NCBI GenBank assembly: GCA_002791295.1
Contig: PFWU01000049.1
Location: forward strand, 231-47,044
Length of the DNA: 46,814 nt
Direction: 5' to 3'
From: Candidatus Uhrbacteria bacterium CG_4_9_14_3_um_filter_50_9
GTDB taxonomy: Bacteria > Patescibacteriota > Patescibacteriia > UBA9934 > GWF2-40-263
Under the pieces are notes generated by a model, which searched no databases, was not told the origin of the DNA, and saw only the letters and a program-made list of their open reading frames with translations. Below, one piece after another: positions 9,105-17,812 of this stretch. The position numbers were made by a program, and so were the translations under genes. Every line of letters begins with the position of its first letter. Position 1 is the first letter of the stretch.

Positions 9105-9148
9105 AAATGAAAAACGCGTGACCGGAGTCACACGTTTTTCATGGTGGG
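9105..9148 (-). repeat. 44-bp direct repeat copy 2, overlapping tRNA-Val 3' end
   Basis: Identical to 8126-8169; includes CCA, discriminator and GGG of tRNA-Val. Confidence 0.9.
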
Positions 9149-9218
9149 CGTTGAGGGATTCGAACCCCCGGCCTACTCGGTGTAAACGAGTCGCTCTAAC
9201 CAACTGAGCTAAACGCCC
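9142..9218 (-). tRNA. tRNA-Val(TAC), CCA encoded
   Basis: Minus strand GGGCGTTTAGCTCAGTTGGTTAGAGCGACTCGTTTACACCGAGTAGGCCGGGGGTTCGAATCCCTCAACGCCCACCA; anticodon loop TT-TAC-AC. Confidence 0.94.
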
Positions 9219-9435
9219 AAGTTTGCTCCCAAATGAGCGACCTTGCCGCTTGTGGGGCCCTGCCAGCTCCTCGCCGTACCTTCTTGGTACGGTTCGGGCG
9301 CTGGCTTCCCACGACGGCAATCTCATCTCATTTGGAAGCAAACTTCACCTGGCTTCGACTATATCTAACGTTCAGCATGCTAGACCATTCCTACTTTAAG
9401 ATCAAGTCTGTATACTTAAAATAATCAAAAACAAT

Positions 9436-11271
9436 ATGAAATTGAAACAATTATCACTTCAGCATATTACTGTTAGAATTTTCCAGATTGTGAAACGGTT
9501 TCCGCTCGCCATGCTTGTGTGCGTGATCGGGACCATTACTGGGATTGTTGCGATCCACGCTGATGAGCCAGGAATTCTCCCAAACATTCTTTTAACACTG
9601 TCTTTGGCTGCGCCGATTTTTGTTTCCACGGTTCTGATACTTGGGGCAAAGAAGTTGAGTGTTCCACAGCAGTGGGTGATGAATACTGCGTTCCTTGTCC
9701 TGCTCGGTGTGTATTACGTTCTGCTCCCTGATCCATCAGAGGCCGACACGATGCTCTACATGCGTCACATCATGTGGGCTTTGGGTTTTGTGCTCTTGGT
9801 CACGTTTATCCCTTTTGTGAGCAAGAAAGGAAAGGAATCTATCCTTGCCTTCTGGCAATACAATCGAGCTCTTTTATTTGCACTTGTGCTCACGTGGATC
9901 TGGGTCGGTGCGCTCCAGGCAGGTATTTCGATTGCACTTATGTCGATCGATTTTCTTTTTGAACTCAATATTGACGGGGAACGGTACGCAGAACTTTGGG
10001 TGGTACTTGTTGGAACCTTTGCCCCACTCTTTTTCTTGAATCGTCTTCCAAAGAAACCTCAGCAACACGACACAGCACTTGCGTATCCAAAAGAAGTGCG
10101 GTTGTTCTCTCAGTTTGTTCTTGTGCCACTTGTCAGTGTCTACTTCTTGATTTTGTACGCCTACACGATTCGTATTTTGATGTTATCAGAATGGCCTGAG
10201 GGGCAGCTGGCTTACATGATTCTCGGGTTTTCATTCCTCGGTGTGCTGACGTACTTGGCGCTTTACCCATTAAGGTCAACGGTGAACTGGATCAAGATTG
10301 CTGGGACGGTGCTCTTCGCTGCCATGATCCCTCAGGTAGGCATGTTATTTTGGGCCTTGTGGTTCCGCATTTCTCAATATGGAATAACAGAGAATCGCTA
10401 CTTCGTCTTTATCTTCGGCTGCTGGCTCGTTGCCATGAGTGTCTATTTTCTTGTGAGCAAGTGGAAAGATATTCGGATCATCCCAGTTACCATTTTTCTT
10501 ATCGCATTCCTTACTTCATTTGGCCCATGGGGGGCATTCAGTGTGTCAGAACGTAGTCAGATCCATCGATTAGAAGGGCTCTTGGTGGAGAATGGGATCT
10601 TAGTTGATGGGACGATTCAGAAACTCTCCACGCCTCAGGTGACTGGAGATTCTGAACAGATATCTAAGGAAGATCAAAAGGAAATCAATGCCACTGTTCG
10701 TTATCTCTATCAAGTACATGGTTTGGATGGGATTCAGGCATGGTTCAGTGAGGACTTAGATCAAATAGATGGAGATAAACGAGGTTATCAGGGGGTTCCT
10801 AGGGTCGTTGTAGAGGAGTTGATGGGGATTCAATACCTTGATCCGTGGGAATCCTCCCGCTATGAACAGGTGCTTGTTGAAGAAGGTGACACGTTTTTTC
10901 TTCTTTCAGACGACAGAGGGGGAGCGTTTGATGTCTCAGGCTATGATGTGTTTGTCGAATCTTACACCTGGCAGGTATTTATGATTGATGAGGTTGAATA
11001 CAGGGCCGCTGTTTCTGAGGATGGAATGGGCTTTGAAATTTTTCGCGAAGAGACGCTCTTGATCAATCATTCGCTTCAGGAATTTATGGGTTCATTGGAA
11101 GGTGTTGAATACACGCGGTCTGTTTCTCCTTCAGAGATGTCTGTGATGTTTGAAAATGATCTTGTGCGTGGCCTGCTTTACATTGAACATCTGAGAGGTG
11201 AGCGTGACGAAGAGGGGAACTATGTCATCGAAGAGATGACCGGACGTCTGCTCATCTCCTTTGTTGAATAG
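9436..11271 (+). CDS. Multi-pass membrane protein, DUF4153-like
   Basis: About 10 TM segments then a soluble C-terminal domain with 'DVSGYDVFVESYTWQ'; TATACT box 19 nt upstream of ATG. Confidence 0.6.
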   Translation: MKLKQLSLQHITVRIFQIVKRFPLAMLVCVIGTITGIVAIHADEPGILPNILLTLSLAAPIFVSTVLILGAKKLSVPQQWVMNTAFLVLLGVYYVLLPDPSEADTMLYMRHIMWALGFVLLVTFIPFVSKKGKESILAFWQYNRALLFALVLTWIWVGALQAGISIALMSIDFLFELNIDGERYAELWVVLVGTFAPLFFLNRLPKKPQQHDTALAYPKEVRLFSQFVLVPLVSVYFLILYAYTIRILMLSEWPEGQLAYMILGFSFLGVLTYLALYPLRSTVNWIKIAGTVLFAAMIPQVGMLFWALWFRISQYGITENRYFVFIFGCWLVAMSVYFLVSKWKDIRIIPVTIFLIAFLTSFGPWGAFSVSERSQIHRLEGLLVENGILVDGTIQKLSTPQVTGDSEQISKEDQKEINATVRYLYQVHGLDGIQAWFSEDLDQIDGDKRGYQGVPRVVVEELMGIQYLDPWESSRYEQVLVEEGDTFFLLSDDRGGAFDVSGYDVFVESYTWQVFMIDEVEYRAAVSEDGMGFEIFREETLLINHSLQEFMGSLEGVEYTRSVSPSEMSVMFENDLVRGLLYIEHLRGERDEEGNYVIEEMTGRLLISFVE

Positions 11272-11292
11272 TGCATGTTATACTAAAGACCT

Positions 11293-11550
11293 ATGTCACC
11301 ATTTTTTCGCATACCCCTCGGACTCATTGTGATGGTTATTGGATTTTACATGGTCGCAAAGACAGGGAAGTTTATCGAATGGTTTGGTTCTATCCCGTTT
11401 GCAGAAGACAAGTTTGGACAGGGAGGCTCCTACTTCTTCTATAAACTTCTTGGAACCTTGATTGTCTTTATTGGAATCTTTATTGCAACCAATATCATCA
11501 GTGACATTCTTGGGGATCTGGCGTGCATCTTAACAAGTTGCAATCGATAA
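11293..11550 (+). CDS. Small membrane protein
   Basis: MSPFFRIPLGLIVMVIGFYMVAKTGKFIEWFG...; -10 TATACT 8 nt upstream of ATG. Confidence 0.65.
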   Translation: MSPFFRIPLGLIVMVIGFYMVAKTGKFIEWFGSIPFAEDKFGQGGSYFFYKLLGTLIVFIGIFIATNIISDILGDLACILTSCNR

Positions 11551-11552
11551 GT

Positions 11553-12107
11553 ATGGTTATGGCGACCGGTCGCGCATTACTTGATCCGTATCAGGCACTC
11601 AGGCGTGCGGGGCTCAAGACAGATATGTGGTATGCGGATCTTGGGGCGGGAACCCTTGGGCACTTTGTGTTTCCTGCTGCACAAATCGTTGGTCCTGAGG
11701 GGCGAGTGTATGGCGTTGATATTCTCAAGGGAACCATCGAGTCCATGCAGAGTAAGGCACAGCTTCTTTCTCTGCCGAATGTGATACCTCTTTGGGGCGA
11801 CATGGAGCGTGCGGACGGTATTCGAATTGAATCTGAACGTATGGACTTAGTGAGTCTGGTTGGTGTCGCCGAACTCGTGAAAGGTTCTCCTCAAGTGTTG
11901 CGTCACGCCTCTCGGCTCCTCAAGCTCCACGGACGGCTTCTCATTATTGACTGGGGTCCGGGGATGGGTTCCATTGTGGTGAAGGATGAAGATCGTATTG
12001 CGTCAGAAGGTGTCATCCAAGAAGTGCTTAAGCATCCGTTTCGACTCGTCGAGGAATTCAAGGCAGGTCCACAGCATTGGGGTCTCATTTTCGAGAGGAC
12101 GGCTTGA
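11553..12107 (+). CDS. Class I SAM-dependent methyltransferase
   Basis: MWYADLGAGTLGHFVFPAAQIVGPEGRVYGVDILKGTIESMQ (motif I/II). Confidence 0.75.
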   Translation: MVMATGRALLDPYQALRRAGLKTDMWYADLGAGTLGHFVFPAAQIVGPEGRVYGVDILKGTIESMQSKAQLLSLPNVIPLWGDMERADGIRIESERMDLVSLVGVAELVKGSPQVLRHASRLLKLHGRLLIIDWGPGMGSIVVKDEDRIASEGVIQEVLKHPFRLVEEFKAGPQHWGLIFERTA

Positions 12108-12168
12108 CGTTACGAGTGACGATTGGATATCCTTTTTGCGCTAAGTGTAATGTTTTCAACTAAACGGT

Positions 12169-12600
12169 ATGAATTTTCTGATTCTATTGAATCCAAATTA
12201 CTGGTTCACCATCGAGGCACCTCTTGTGACGGGCCTGATGGGGAATGTCCTCTTTGGTGTTTTTGCCCTCTGTTTCCTTTTGGGGATTGTGACTCGTGTG
12301 GTCGCTTCTAATCGGACAAAGGATCTCTATGTTCAAAAGCTAGGGCAGCGTGCGGGGACATTGTTTGTGACCATGGGACTTCTCGGAGTGGTCTTATTCT
12401 TCTTTAGCTATGAACGCATTCAGTTTTTTGGTGGACGGTTTTGGTATCCGCTCTGGCTTGTCGGATTGATTGTGTGGCTGCTCGTGCTTGTCCGGTACGC
12501 AAGACGTGATATTCCAGCGATGCGAGAACGGGATATGAATCGGAAGTCCGTCTCAAAGTATCTTCCAGCAAAAAAGAAAAAGAGAAAGAAAAAGCGTTGA
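12169..12600 (+). CDS. Membrane protein with Lys-rich C-terminus
   Basis: Three to four TM helices; C-term AKKKKRKKKR; immediately upstream of yraN. Confidence 0.65.
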   Translation: MNFLILLNPNYWFTIEAPLVTGLMGNVLFGVFALCFLLGIVTRVVASNRTKDLYVQKLGQRAGTLFVTMGLLGVVLFFFSYERIQFFGGRFWYPLWLVGLIVWLLVLVRYARRDIPAMRERDMNRKSVSKYLPAKKKKRKKKR

Positions 12601-12601
12601 T

Positions 12602-12973
12602 ATGGATGTCAGGAGGCGGTTTGGAAACGCAGGGGAATCGTTAGCGGCTGAGTATCTGAAGTCAGAGGGATATGTGATTGTTGCGAAGCAGCGTCGGACA
12701 CGGTTTGGTGAAATAGACCTCGTGTGCCTTGATGGGGCCGAGGTCGTTTTTGTTGAGGTGAAGAGTCGTCGGACAAAGACGTTTGGATCCCCGGAAGAAA
12801 GTGTGACGAGAGAGAAGATTCAACGGATGGCGAGATCTGCTGAATGGATTTTGAGAGAGGAATGTTGGCTCGAGCGTCCCTGGCGTTTAGATGTTGTTGC
12901 GATTGAATATGATGTGGATCCGCCTAAGATTACACACATCCACGAGATTGACATGCCGAGTGACACATGGTAG
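12602..12973 (+). CDS. yraN: YraN/UPF0102 family endonuclease-like protein
   Basis: GNAGESLAAEYLKSEGYVIVAKQRRTRFGEIDLVCLDGAEVVFVEVKSR. Confidence 0.88.
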   Translation: MDVRRRFGNAGESLAAEYLKSEGYVIVAKQRRTRFGEIDLVCLDGAEVVFVEVKSRRTKTFGSPEESVTREKIQRMARSAEWILREECWLERPWRLDVVAIEYDVDPPKITHIHEIDMPSDTW

Positions 12974-12987
12974 CGTTGAGCTACTGG

Positions 12988-13010
12988 AACCTGTCGATGA
13001 GACAGGTTTA
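12988..13010 (+). terminator. Terminator
   Basis: AACCTGTC-GATGA-GACAGGTTTATTT. Confidence 0.6.
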
Positions 13011-13046
13011 TTTATTAGAAACTACAAATGAAGTTGATCAAAACAT

Positions 13047-14393
13047 ATGTCATCTCTTATTGAACAAGCCATTCGTCAGATCTGTGAAGAGAAAGGATTA
13101 GCCTATGAATCAGTGATTGATGCGATTCAATCCGCACTCGCAGCCGCCTACCGAAAAGATTTCGGTGACAAAAATAGCAACATCGAAGTCGAGTTCGATC
13201 CAGCAACGGGAGTCTCGAAAGTGTTTGATGTCAAAACTGTTGTCGAGGATATGGATCTTGAAGAGCTTGAACGATTGGAAGTGGAACGCAGAGAACGTGG
13301 CGAGGCTCTTGCCACACACATCGAGCAAGCACGCAAGAAAGGGGAGGATCTCCAATCGATTTCAATCGATGAAGACATGGGTCAACGGTTCAATCCAAAA
13401 ACAGATATTATGGTTTCTGAGGCTCAGGTACTCAAGATGGGTGCCAAGATCGATGACATCATTCGCACAGAACTTCCCGAACCAGAAGAGTTTGGTCGCA
13501 TGGCAGCCATGACCGCAAAGCAGGTGATCACTCAGAAGCTTCGTGAAGCTGAACGTGAAATTGTGTTTAATGAGTTCAAGGAGCACGAAGGAGAAATTTT
13601 GAATGGAACCGTGCAGCGCCGTGAGGGACGCATTGTTCTTGTGGATCTTGGTCGTACAACCGGTGTGATGCGCCCAGAGGATCAAAATCCATCTGAGCGT
13701 TATAACCTAGGAGATCGGATCAAGGTCTATGTGCGCCAAGTAGGTCTTACGACAAAAGGACCGGAAATTCTTGTCTCTCGAACGGCAGAAGAAATGGTTT
13801 CAAAACTTTTTGAGTTTGAGATTCCAGAGGTTGCTGATGGACTCGTCGAGTTGAAGGCAATCGCACGTGAGGCCGGGTCTCGATCAAAAGTAGCGGTCGC
13901 AACCGAGGATGATTCCATTGATCCAATTGGAGCCTGTATCGGTCAGCGCGGAACACGTATTCAAACAATTATTGCAGAACTTGGTGGTGAGAAGGTTGAT
14001 ATTGTTGAATGGAGTGATGATCCGGTGGCATTCATTACACACTCGCTTTCACCAGCCAAGGTATTGAGTGTAGATCTCGATAAGGAAGAGAAGGCAGCCT
14101 CTGTGAAGGTGGCAAATGATCAATTGTCGCTTGCGATTGGAAAAGGCGGACAGAATGTGCGTCTCGCTGCTCGATTGACTGGCTGGAAGATCAACATTTC
14201 CGGCAATGAGGAACTGGAAACAAAGGAAGAGGAAAAAAAGGAAGGTGAGGAGGTCGGAGAGGTGGTCATGGAGGCAGCCGTGGAGGAAGGAAGTGAGATC
14301 GGGGAGCACGAGCCGGAAGAGGTAGTAGTTAAGGAAGTCACAGAAGAAGTCGTTGATGCATTAGAGACTCCTAAGGAGGAATCAGCAACATAA
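13047..14393 (+). CDS. nusA: Transcription termination/antitermination factor NusA
   Basis: N-terminal NusA domain, S1 (EGEILNGTVQRREGRIVLVDLGRTTGVMRPEDQNPSERYNLGDRIKVYV), KH (IDPIGACIGQRGTRIQTIIAELGGEKVDIVEW). Confidence 0.95.
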   Translation: MSSLIEQAIRQICEEKGLAYESVIDAIQSALAAAYRKDFGDKNSNIEVEFDPATGVSKVFDVKTVVEDMDLEELERLEVERRERGEALATHIEQARKKGEDLQSISIDEDMGQRFNPKTDIMVSEAQVLKMGAKIDDIIRTELPEPEEFGRMAAMTAKQVITQKLREAEREIVFNEFKEHEGEILNGTVQRREGRIVLVDLGRTTGVMRPEDQNPSERYNLGDRIKVYVRQVGLTTKGPEILVSRTAEEMVSKLFEFEIPEVADGLVELKAIAREAGSRSKVAVATEDDSIDPIGACIGQRGTRIQTIIAELGGEKVDIVEWSDDPVAFITHSLSPAKVLSVDLDKEEKAASVKVANDQLSLAIGKGGQNVRLAARLTGWKINISGNEELETKEEEKKEGEEVGEVVMEAAVEEGSEIGEHEPEEVVVKEVTEEVVDALETPKEESAT

Positions 14394-14395
14394 CT

Positions 14396-15133
14396 ATGGG
14401 GAATCTTTTTCACACGTTTCTTTACGACCCGATTTTCAACCTGTTGGTATTCTTTTATGGAATTATTCCGGGGGCAGAGATTGGGTTTGCGATTATTGCT
14501 CTTACGATTTTGATCAAGGTCATCCTTTGGCCGTTCATGAGTAAGTCCCTGAAGGCTCAGAAGGCTCTTCAGGAATTGCAACCAAAAATTGAAGAATTGA
14601 AAGCTAAGTACGCAGATGATCGCGAGAAGCTTGCGAAGGAAATGATGGAGTTGTATCAGACAGAAAAGGTCAATCCTCTTTCATCGTGTCTGCCAATCAT
14701 TATTCAGCTCCCCATTTTGATTGCCTTGTATCGGGTCTTGTTGGCTGGGTTTGGTCCGGAGACTCTTTTGAATCTTTATACGTTTGTTCCGAATCCTGGT
14801 TCCATTAATCATATTTTTCTTGGGGTCATTGATTTATCTGTGCCGAGTGTCTACTTGGCTGTTCTCGCTGGATACTTTCAGTTCATGCAAACACGCATGC
14901 TCATACAACGACGTCCACCAAAGCAAGTGCGTGGAAAGAAGGGGGCAATGGATGAGTCCATGCTTGCAAGTATGAACAAGTCCATGATGTATTTTATGCC
15001 GGCGATTACGGTGGTCATCGGATCGTCTCTTCCCGCAGGGTTGACGGTCTACTGGGTCACCGTGAATATCGTATCGATTCTCCAGCAACAGTTTGTTTTC
15101 TCGAAGATTCGGGATGTAAAAAAAGAGGATTAA
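14396..15133 (+). CDS. yidC: Membrane protein insertase YidC/Oxa1
   Basis: AEIGFAIIALTILIKVILWPFMSKSLKAQKALQELQPKIEELKAKY... LPAGLTVYWVTVNIVSILQQ. Confidence 0.94.
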   Translation: MGNLFHTFLYDPIFNLLVFFYGIIPGAEIGFAIIALTILIKVILWPFMSKSLKAQKALQELQPKIEELKAKYADDREKLAKEMMELYQTEKVNPLSSCLPIIIQLPILIALYRVLLAGFGPETLLNLYTFVPNPGSINHIFLGVIDLSVPSVYLAVLAGYFQFMQTRMLIQRRPPKQVRGKKGAMDESMLASMNKSMMYFMPAITVVIGSSLPAGLTVYWVTVNIVSILQQQFVFSKIRDVKKED

Positions 15134-15149
15134 TTAGAAGTATAAACAA

Positions 15150-15184
15150 GAACCGCTCTCAGCATTGTCGAAGAGCGGTTTTTG
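15150..15184 (+). terminator. Terminator of yidC
   Basis: AACCGCTCT...AGAGCGGTTTTT. Confidence 0.75.
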
Positions 15185-15212
15185 AATTTGAAAAAGACCC
15201 CGTGCAGGTCTT

Positions 15213-15521
15213 TCAGGAAGCGTTCAGGATGAGCCCATAGGCGATGAGGCTCGTGGCGATGGCGAGCGTGGCGAAGCCAGCAAACATGAGTGCCCCCTGG
15301 TTTTTCTCGTAGATCTCCGAGATCTCCTCGCTGTGTTCACGAACCGCGTCTGAGGCTGGAACGTGGGGGAAGCCTTGCGAGACGAAGTAGCGATTGAGCC
15401 AGACGATGCTGTCGGCCGTGCGCTTGTTGATGTTCTTCCAGTGCCTGAGAAGCAGAGCGCCTCCCAGGGCCAGTGCGGCCGGGATGAGCAGCAGGAGTCC
15501 GTATTGCACGTAGATGTTCAT
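15213..15521 (-). CDS. Small membrane protein (GC-rich unit)
   Basis: MNIYVQYGLLLLIPAALALGGALLLRHWKNINKRTADSIVWLN...; SD CTGGAGGATAG-ATG; 3' terminator AAAGACC-TGCACGG-GGTCTTTTTC. Confidence 0.7.
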   Translation of the reverse strand: MNIYVQYGLLLLIPAALALGGALLLRHWKNINKRTADSIVWLNRYFVSQGFPHVPASDAVREHSEEISEIYEKNQGALMFAGFATLAIATSLIAYGLILNAS

Positions 15522-15549
15522 CTATCCTCCAGGCTAGTGCAAGAGAAAG

Positions 15550-15578
15550 ACAATAAGGGAAATAAGCGGTTTTGTCAA
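15550..15578 (-). promoter_or_regulatory. Sigma70-type promoter for 15213-15521
   Basis: Minus strand TTGACA-N17-TATTGT. Confidence 0.65.
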
Positions 15579-15626
15579 TCGTCCACAGGGGCAAACGGTG
15601 TGAAACGTGTAAGATGATGACGATTT

Positions 15627-16535
15627 ATGCCCACACCTCTTGAACAAGCGACGGTCCGAACCTTGGCCTGGTTTTCGCTTACGGGATACCCCGTGACAGT
15701 CTTTGAGGTCTGGAAGTGGATGATTGAGCCGGAGAGGACCTATGAACTCAGTGAGGTGTATCGGGCTTTTGCGGAGAGTGAGTGGCTCAGGCAAAAGGTT
15801 CAATTTCAGGAAGGGTTTTATGCGCTGAAAGGAACCTTGCCCCTTGCAAAACAGATTGAGGGTCGGCATGATCGGTTTGTTGATGCCCTTCGGAAGTTTC
15901 GCATTCTTAAACGTGTCCTTCCGTTTATCCAGATCGTCCCTGGGGTTCAATCGGTTGGGGTGGTGAACACTCTCTCTTGGTGGTTTACCAATCGCGAGAG
16001 CGATATTGATCTGTATATCATTACACGACCGAATCACATCTGGCTGACACGCCTCTTGCTTGTGGCTCCGTTTGCTCTTTTGAAAAAGCGTCCTCATACG
16101 GGGGCACAAGATCCGTTTTGCTTCAGTTTCTTTTCGACACGGGAGGCGCTACAGATGGAGCGTGTGAAACTTGAACGAGATTACTACCTTGCCTTTTGGT
16201 GCAAGTCGATTGTGTCGCTTGTGGATCATCAAGGTGATTTGATCCAGTTTCAACAAGAGAACCGGTGGGTGAACCGTGTCCTTCCACATGCACATGCTCG
16301 ATCCGTTCATCCCTACCAAACGCTCCGTTATCACATCTCGTTTCCTATTTCTCTTGGGTGGTTAAATGCGATGAGTCGCACACTGCAGCGTAGACGACTT
16401 CCCGCAACATTGAAGGAGATTGCAAATACCGATTCTCGTGTGGTGGTCACAGACGAGATGTTGAAATTTCATCAGAACGACCGTCGAGAATTCTATCGTG
16501 ATGCGTTTGAGTCCTTGTTAGAGCGTCACCTATGA
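15627..16535 (+). CDS. Nucleotidyltransferase-fold protein
   Basis: SVGVVNTLSWWFTNRESDIDLYIITRPNHIW: G-S..DIDL-type NTase signature. Confidence 0.6.
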   Translation: MPTPLEQATVRTLAWFSLTGYPVTVFEVWKWMIEPERTYELSEVYRAFAESEWLRQKVQFQEGFYALKGTLPLAKQIEGRHDRFVDALRKFRILKRVLPFIQIVPGVQSVGVVNTLSWWFTNRESDIDLYIITRPNHIWLTRLLLVAPFALLKKRPHTGAQDPFCFSFFSTREALQMERVKLERDYYLAFWCKSIVSLVDHQGDLIQFQQENRWVNRVLPHAHARSVHPYQTLRYHISFPISLGWLNAMSRTLQRRRLPATLKEIANTDSRVVVTDEMLKFHQNDRREFYRDAFESLLERHL

Positions 16536-17812
16536 AATTAAAGCTCTTCCACATCTTCTTTTCGCTTTCGGTGTTCCTGCTCCCTTGGCAGACACGGTAT
16601 ATTTTTCATACGCTCTCTGCTGGAGAGGGAATGAGTGAGTACGGCGTTCTGTCGATTTATGTGGTTGAGATATTGGTGGTTCTGGCGTATCTCTTGCGCG
16701 GGAGACTCCAGTTGACTCCAGGCGCTGAGAAGCTGCTCAAAGCCGTCATGGTGACAATGGGAGCTGTCTTTTTTTCTTTGGCATTGTCTCATGTTGTCAC
16801 GGTTGGATGGTTTCATGTGCTTCATGTACTCACAGCCTTCCTCTTATTTTCTCTTGTGCTCGATGAGCGGACGTCGCTGAATCGACTTTCTTTTCTACTT
16901 GCTCTTGGGCTTGTAGGGCCTTCACTCCTTGGTGTGTGCCAAGTGGCTACAGGGTCGAGTGGTGCTTCGACCTTGTTAGGACTCGCAACAAAAGACGTTG
17001 CGGTTCAAGGTGTTGCGGTTGTTGAAACAGCGACGAGTCGTATGATGCGGGCCTATGGAAGTTTTCCGCACCCGAATATTTTTGGTGGCTATGTGGCCGT
17101 TGCACTGATGATGCTTGCTTGGAGCATACGTTCTCTTACCTCAAAACGTCTTCTGTGGCTTGTGGGAAGTTTGGTTGTGCTTTTATCCGCCACACTCACC
17201 ATGACGTTTTCTCGTAGTGCGTGGTTTGGACTCCTTTCGGCGCTCGTACTTCTTGTAGCTCAAATGCTTTGGATTCGGAAGATGCCTCCCTCACGAGCTG
17301 TACCCCTGATGACTCTTGGTCTCGTGAGCGTGTTGATTACTCTGGGGATTTTTCACAATCAGCTACTTGCTCGCTTCAACCCCTCTCTCCATGTTGAGGC
17401 GACATCGATCGAAGAACGTGCCAGTCAGTATACGAGTTTTAATGATGTGTATTTTACATCGACGTTGGTTGGCGTGGGGCCTGGTGGGTATGTCTTTGCC
17501 CTTGAGTCCTTAGATCCAGGGCATGAGGCATGGAGTTATCAACCTATCCATAATACGTTTCTTCTTCTCATGGCCGAGGTTGGCATGCTTGGATTTGTGC
17601 TTGCCGCAAGAGTGATCTGGCTTCTGTGGAAACAGCTGCGACTGAACCGACGACGAGCAGGGGGGGTGTTTGGGACCTCTCTCCTTGCCCTTCTTTTTGT
17701 TGTGGGTTTTTTTGATCACTACCTCTGGAGCCTGTGGCCAGGTTTGGCACTTTCTGCCCTTGCTCTTGGATGCGTCGCCCGGTACAGTTTTGAAGAGACG
17801 AAACATTTTTGA
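16532..17812 (+). CDS. O-antigen ligase/polymerase (Wzy_C-like) membrane protein
   Basis: Multi-TM; GSFPHPNIFGGYVAVALMM; FSRSAWFGLL; GVGPGGYVF...PIHNTFLLLMAEVGMLG. Confidence 0.82.
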   Translation: MKLKLFHIFFSLSVFLLPWQTRYIFHTLSAGEGMSEYGVLSIYVVEILVVLAYLLRGRLQLTPGAEKLLKAVMVTMGAVFFSLALSHVVTVGWFHVLHVLTAFLLFSLVLDERTSLNRLSFLLALGLVGPSLLGVCQVATGSSGASTLLGLATKDVAVQGVAVVETATSRMMRAYGSFPHPNIFGGYVAVALMMLAWSIRSLTSKRLLWLVGSLVVLLSATLTMTFSRSAWFGLLSALVLLVAQMLWIRKMPPSRAVPLMTLGLVSVLITLGIFHNQLLARFNPSLHVEATSIEERASQYTSFNDVYFTSTLVGVGPGGYVFALESLDPGHEAWSYQPIHNTFLLLMAEVGMLGFVLAARVIWLLWKQLRLNRRRAGGVFGTSLLALLFVVGFFDHYLWSLWPGLALSALALGCVARYSFEETKHF

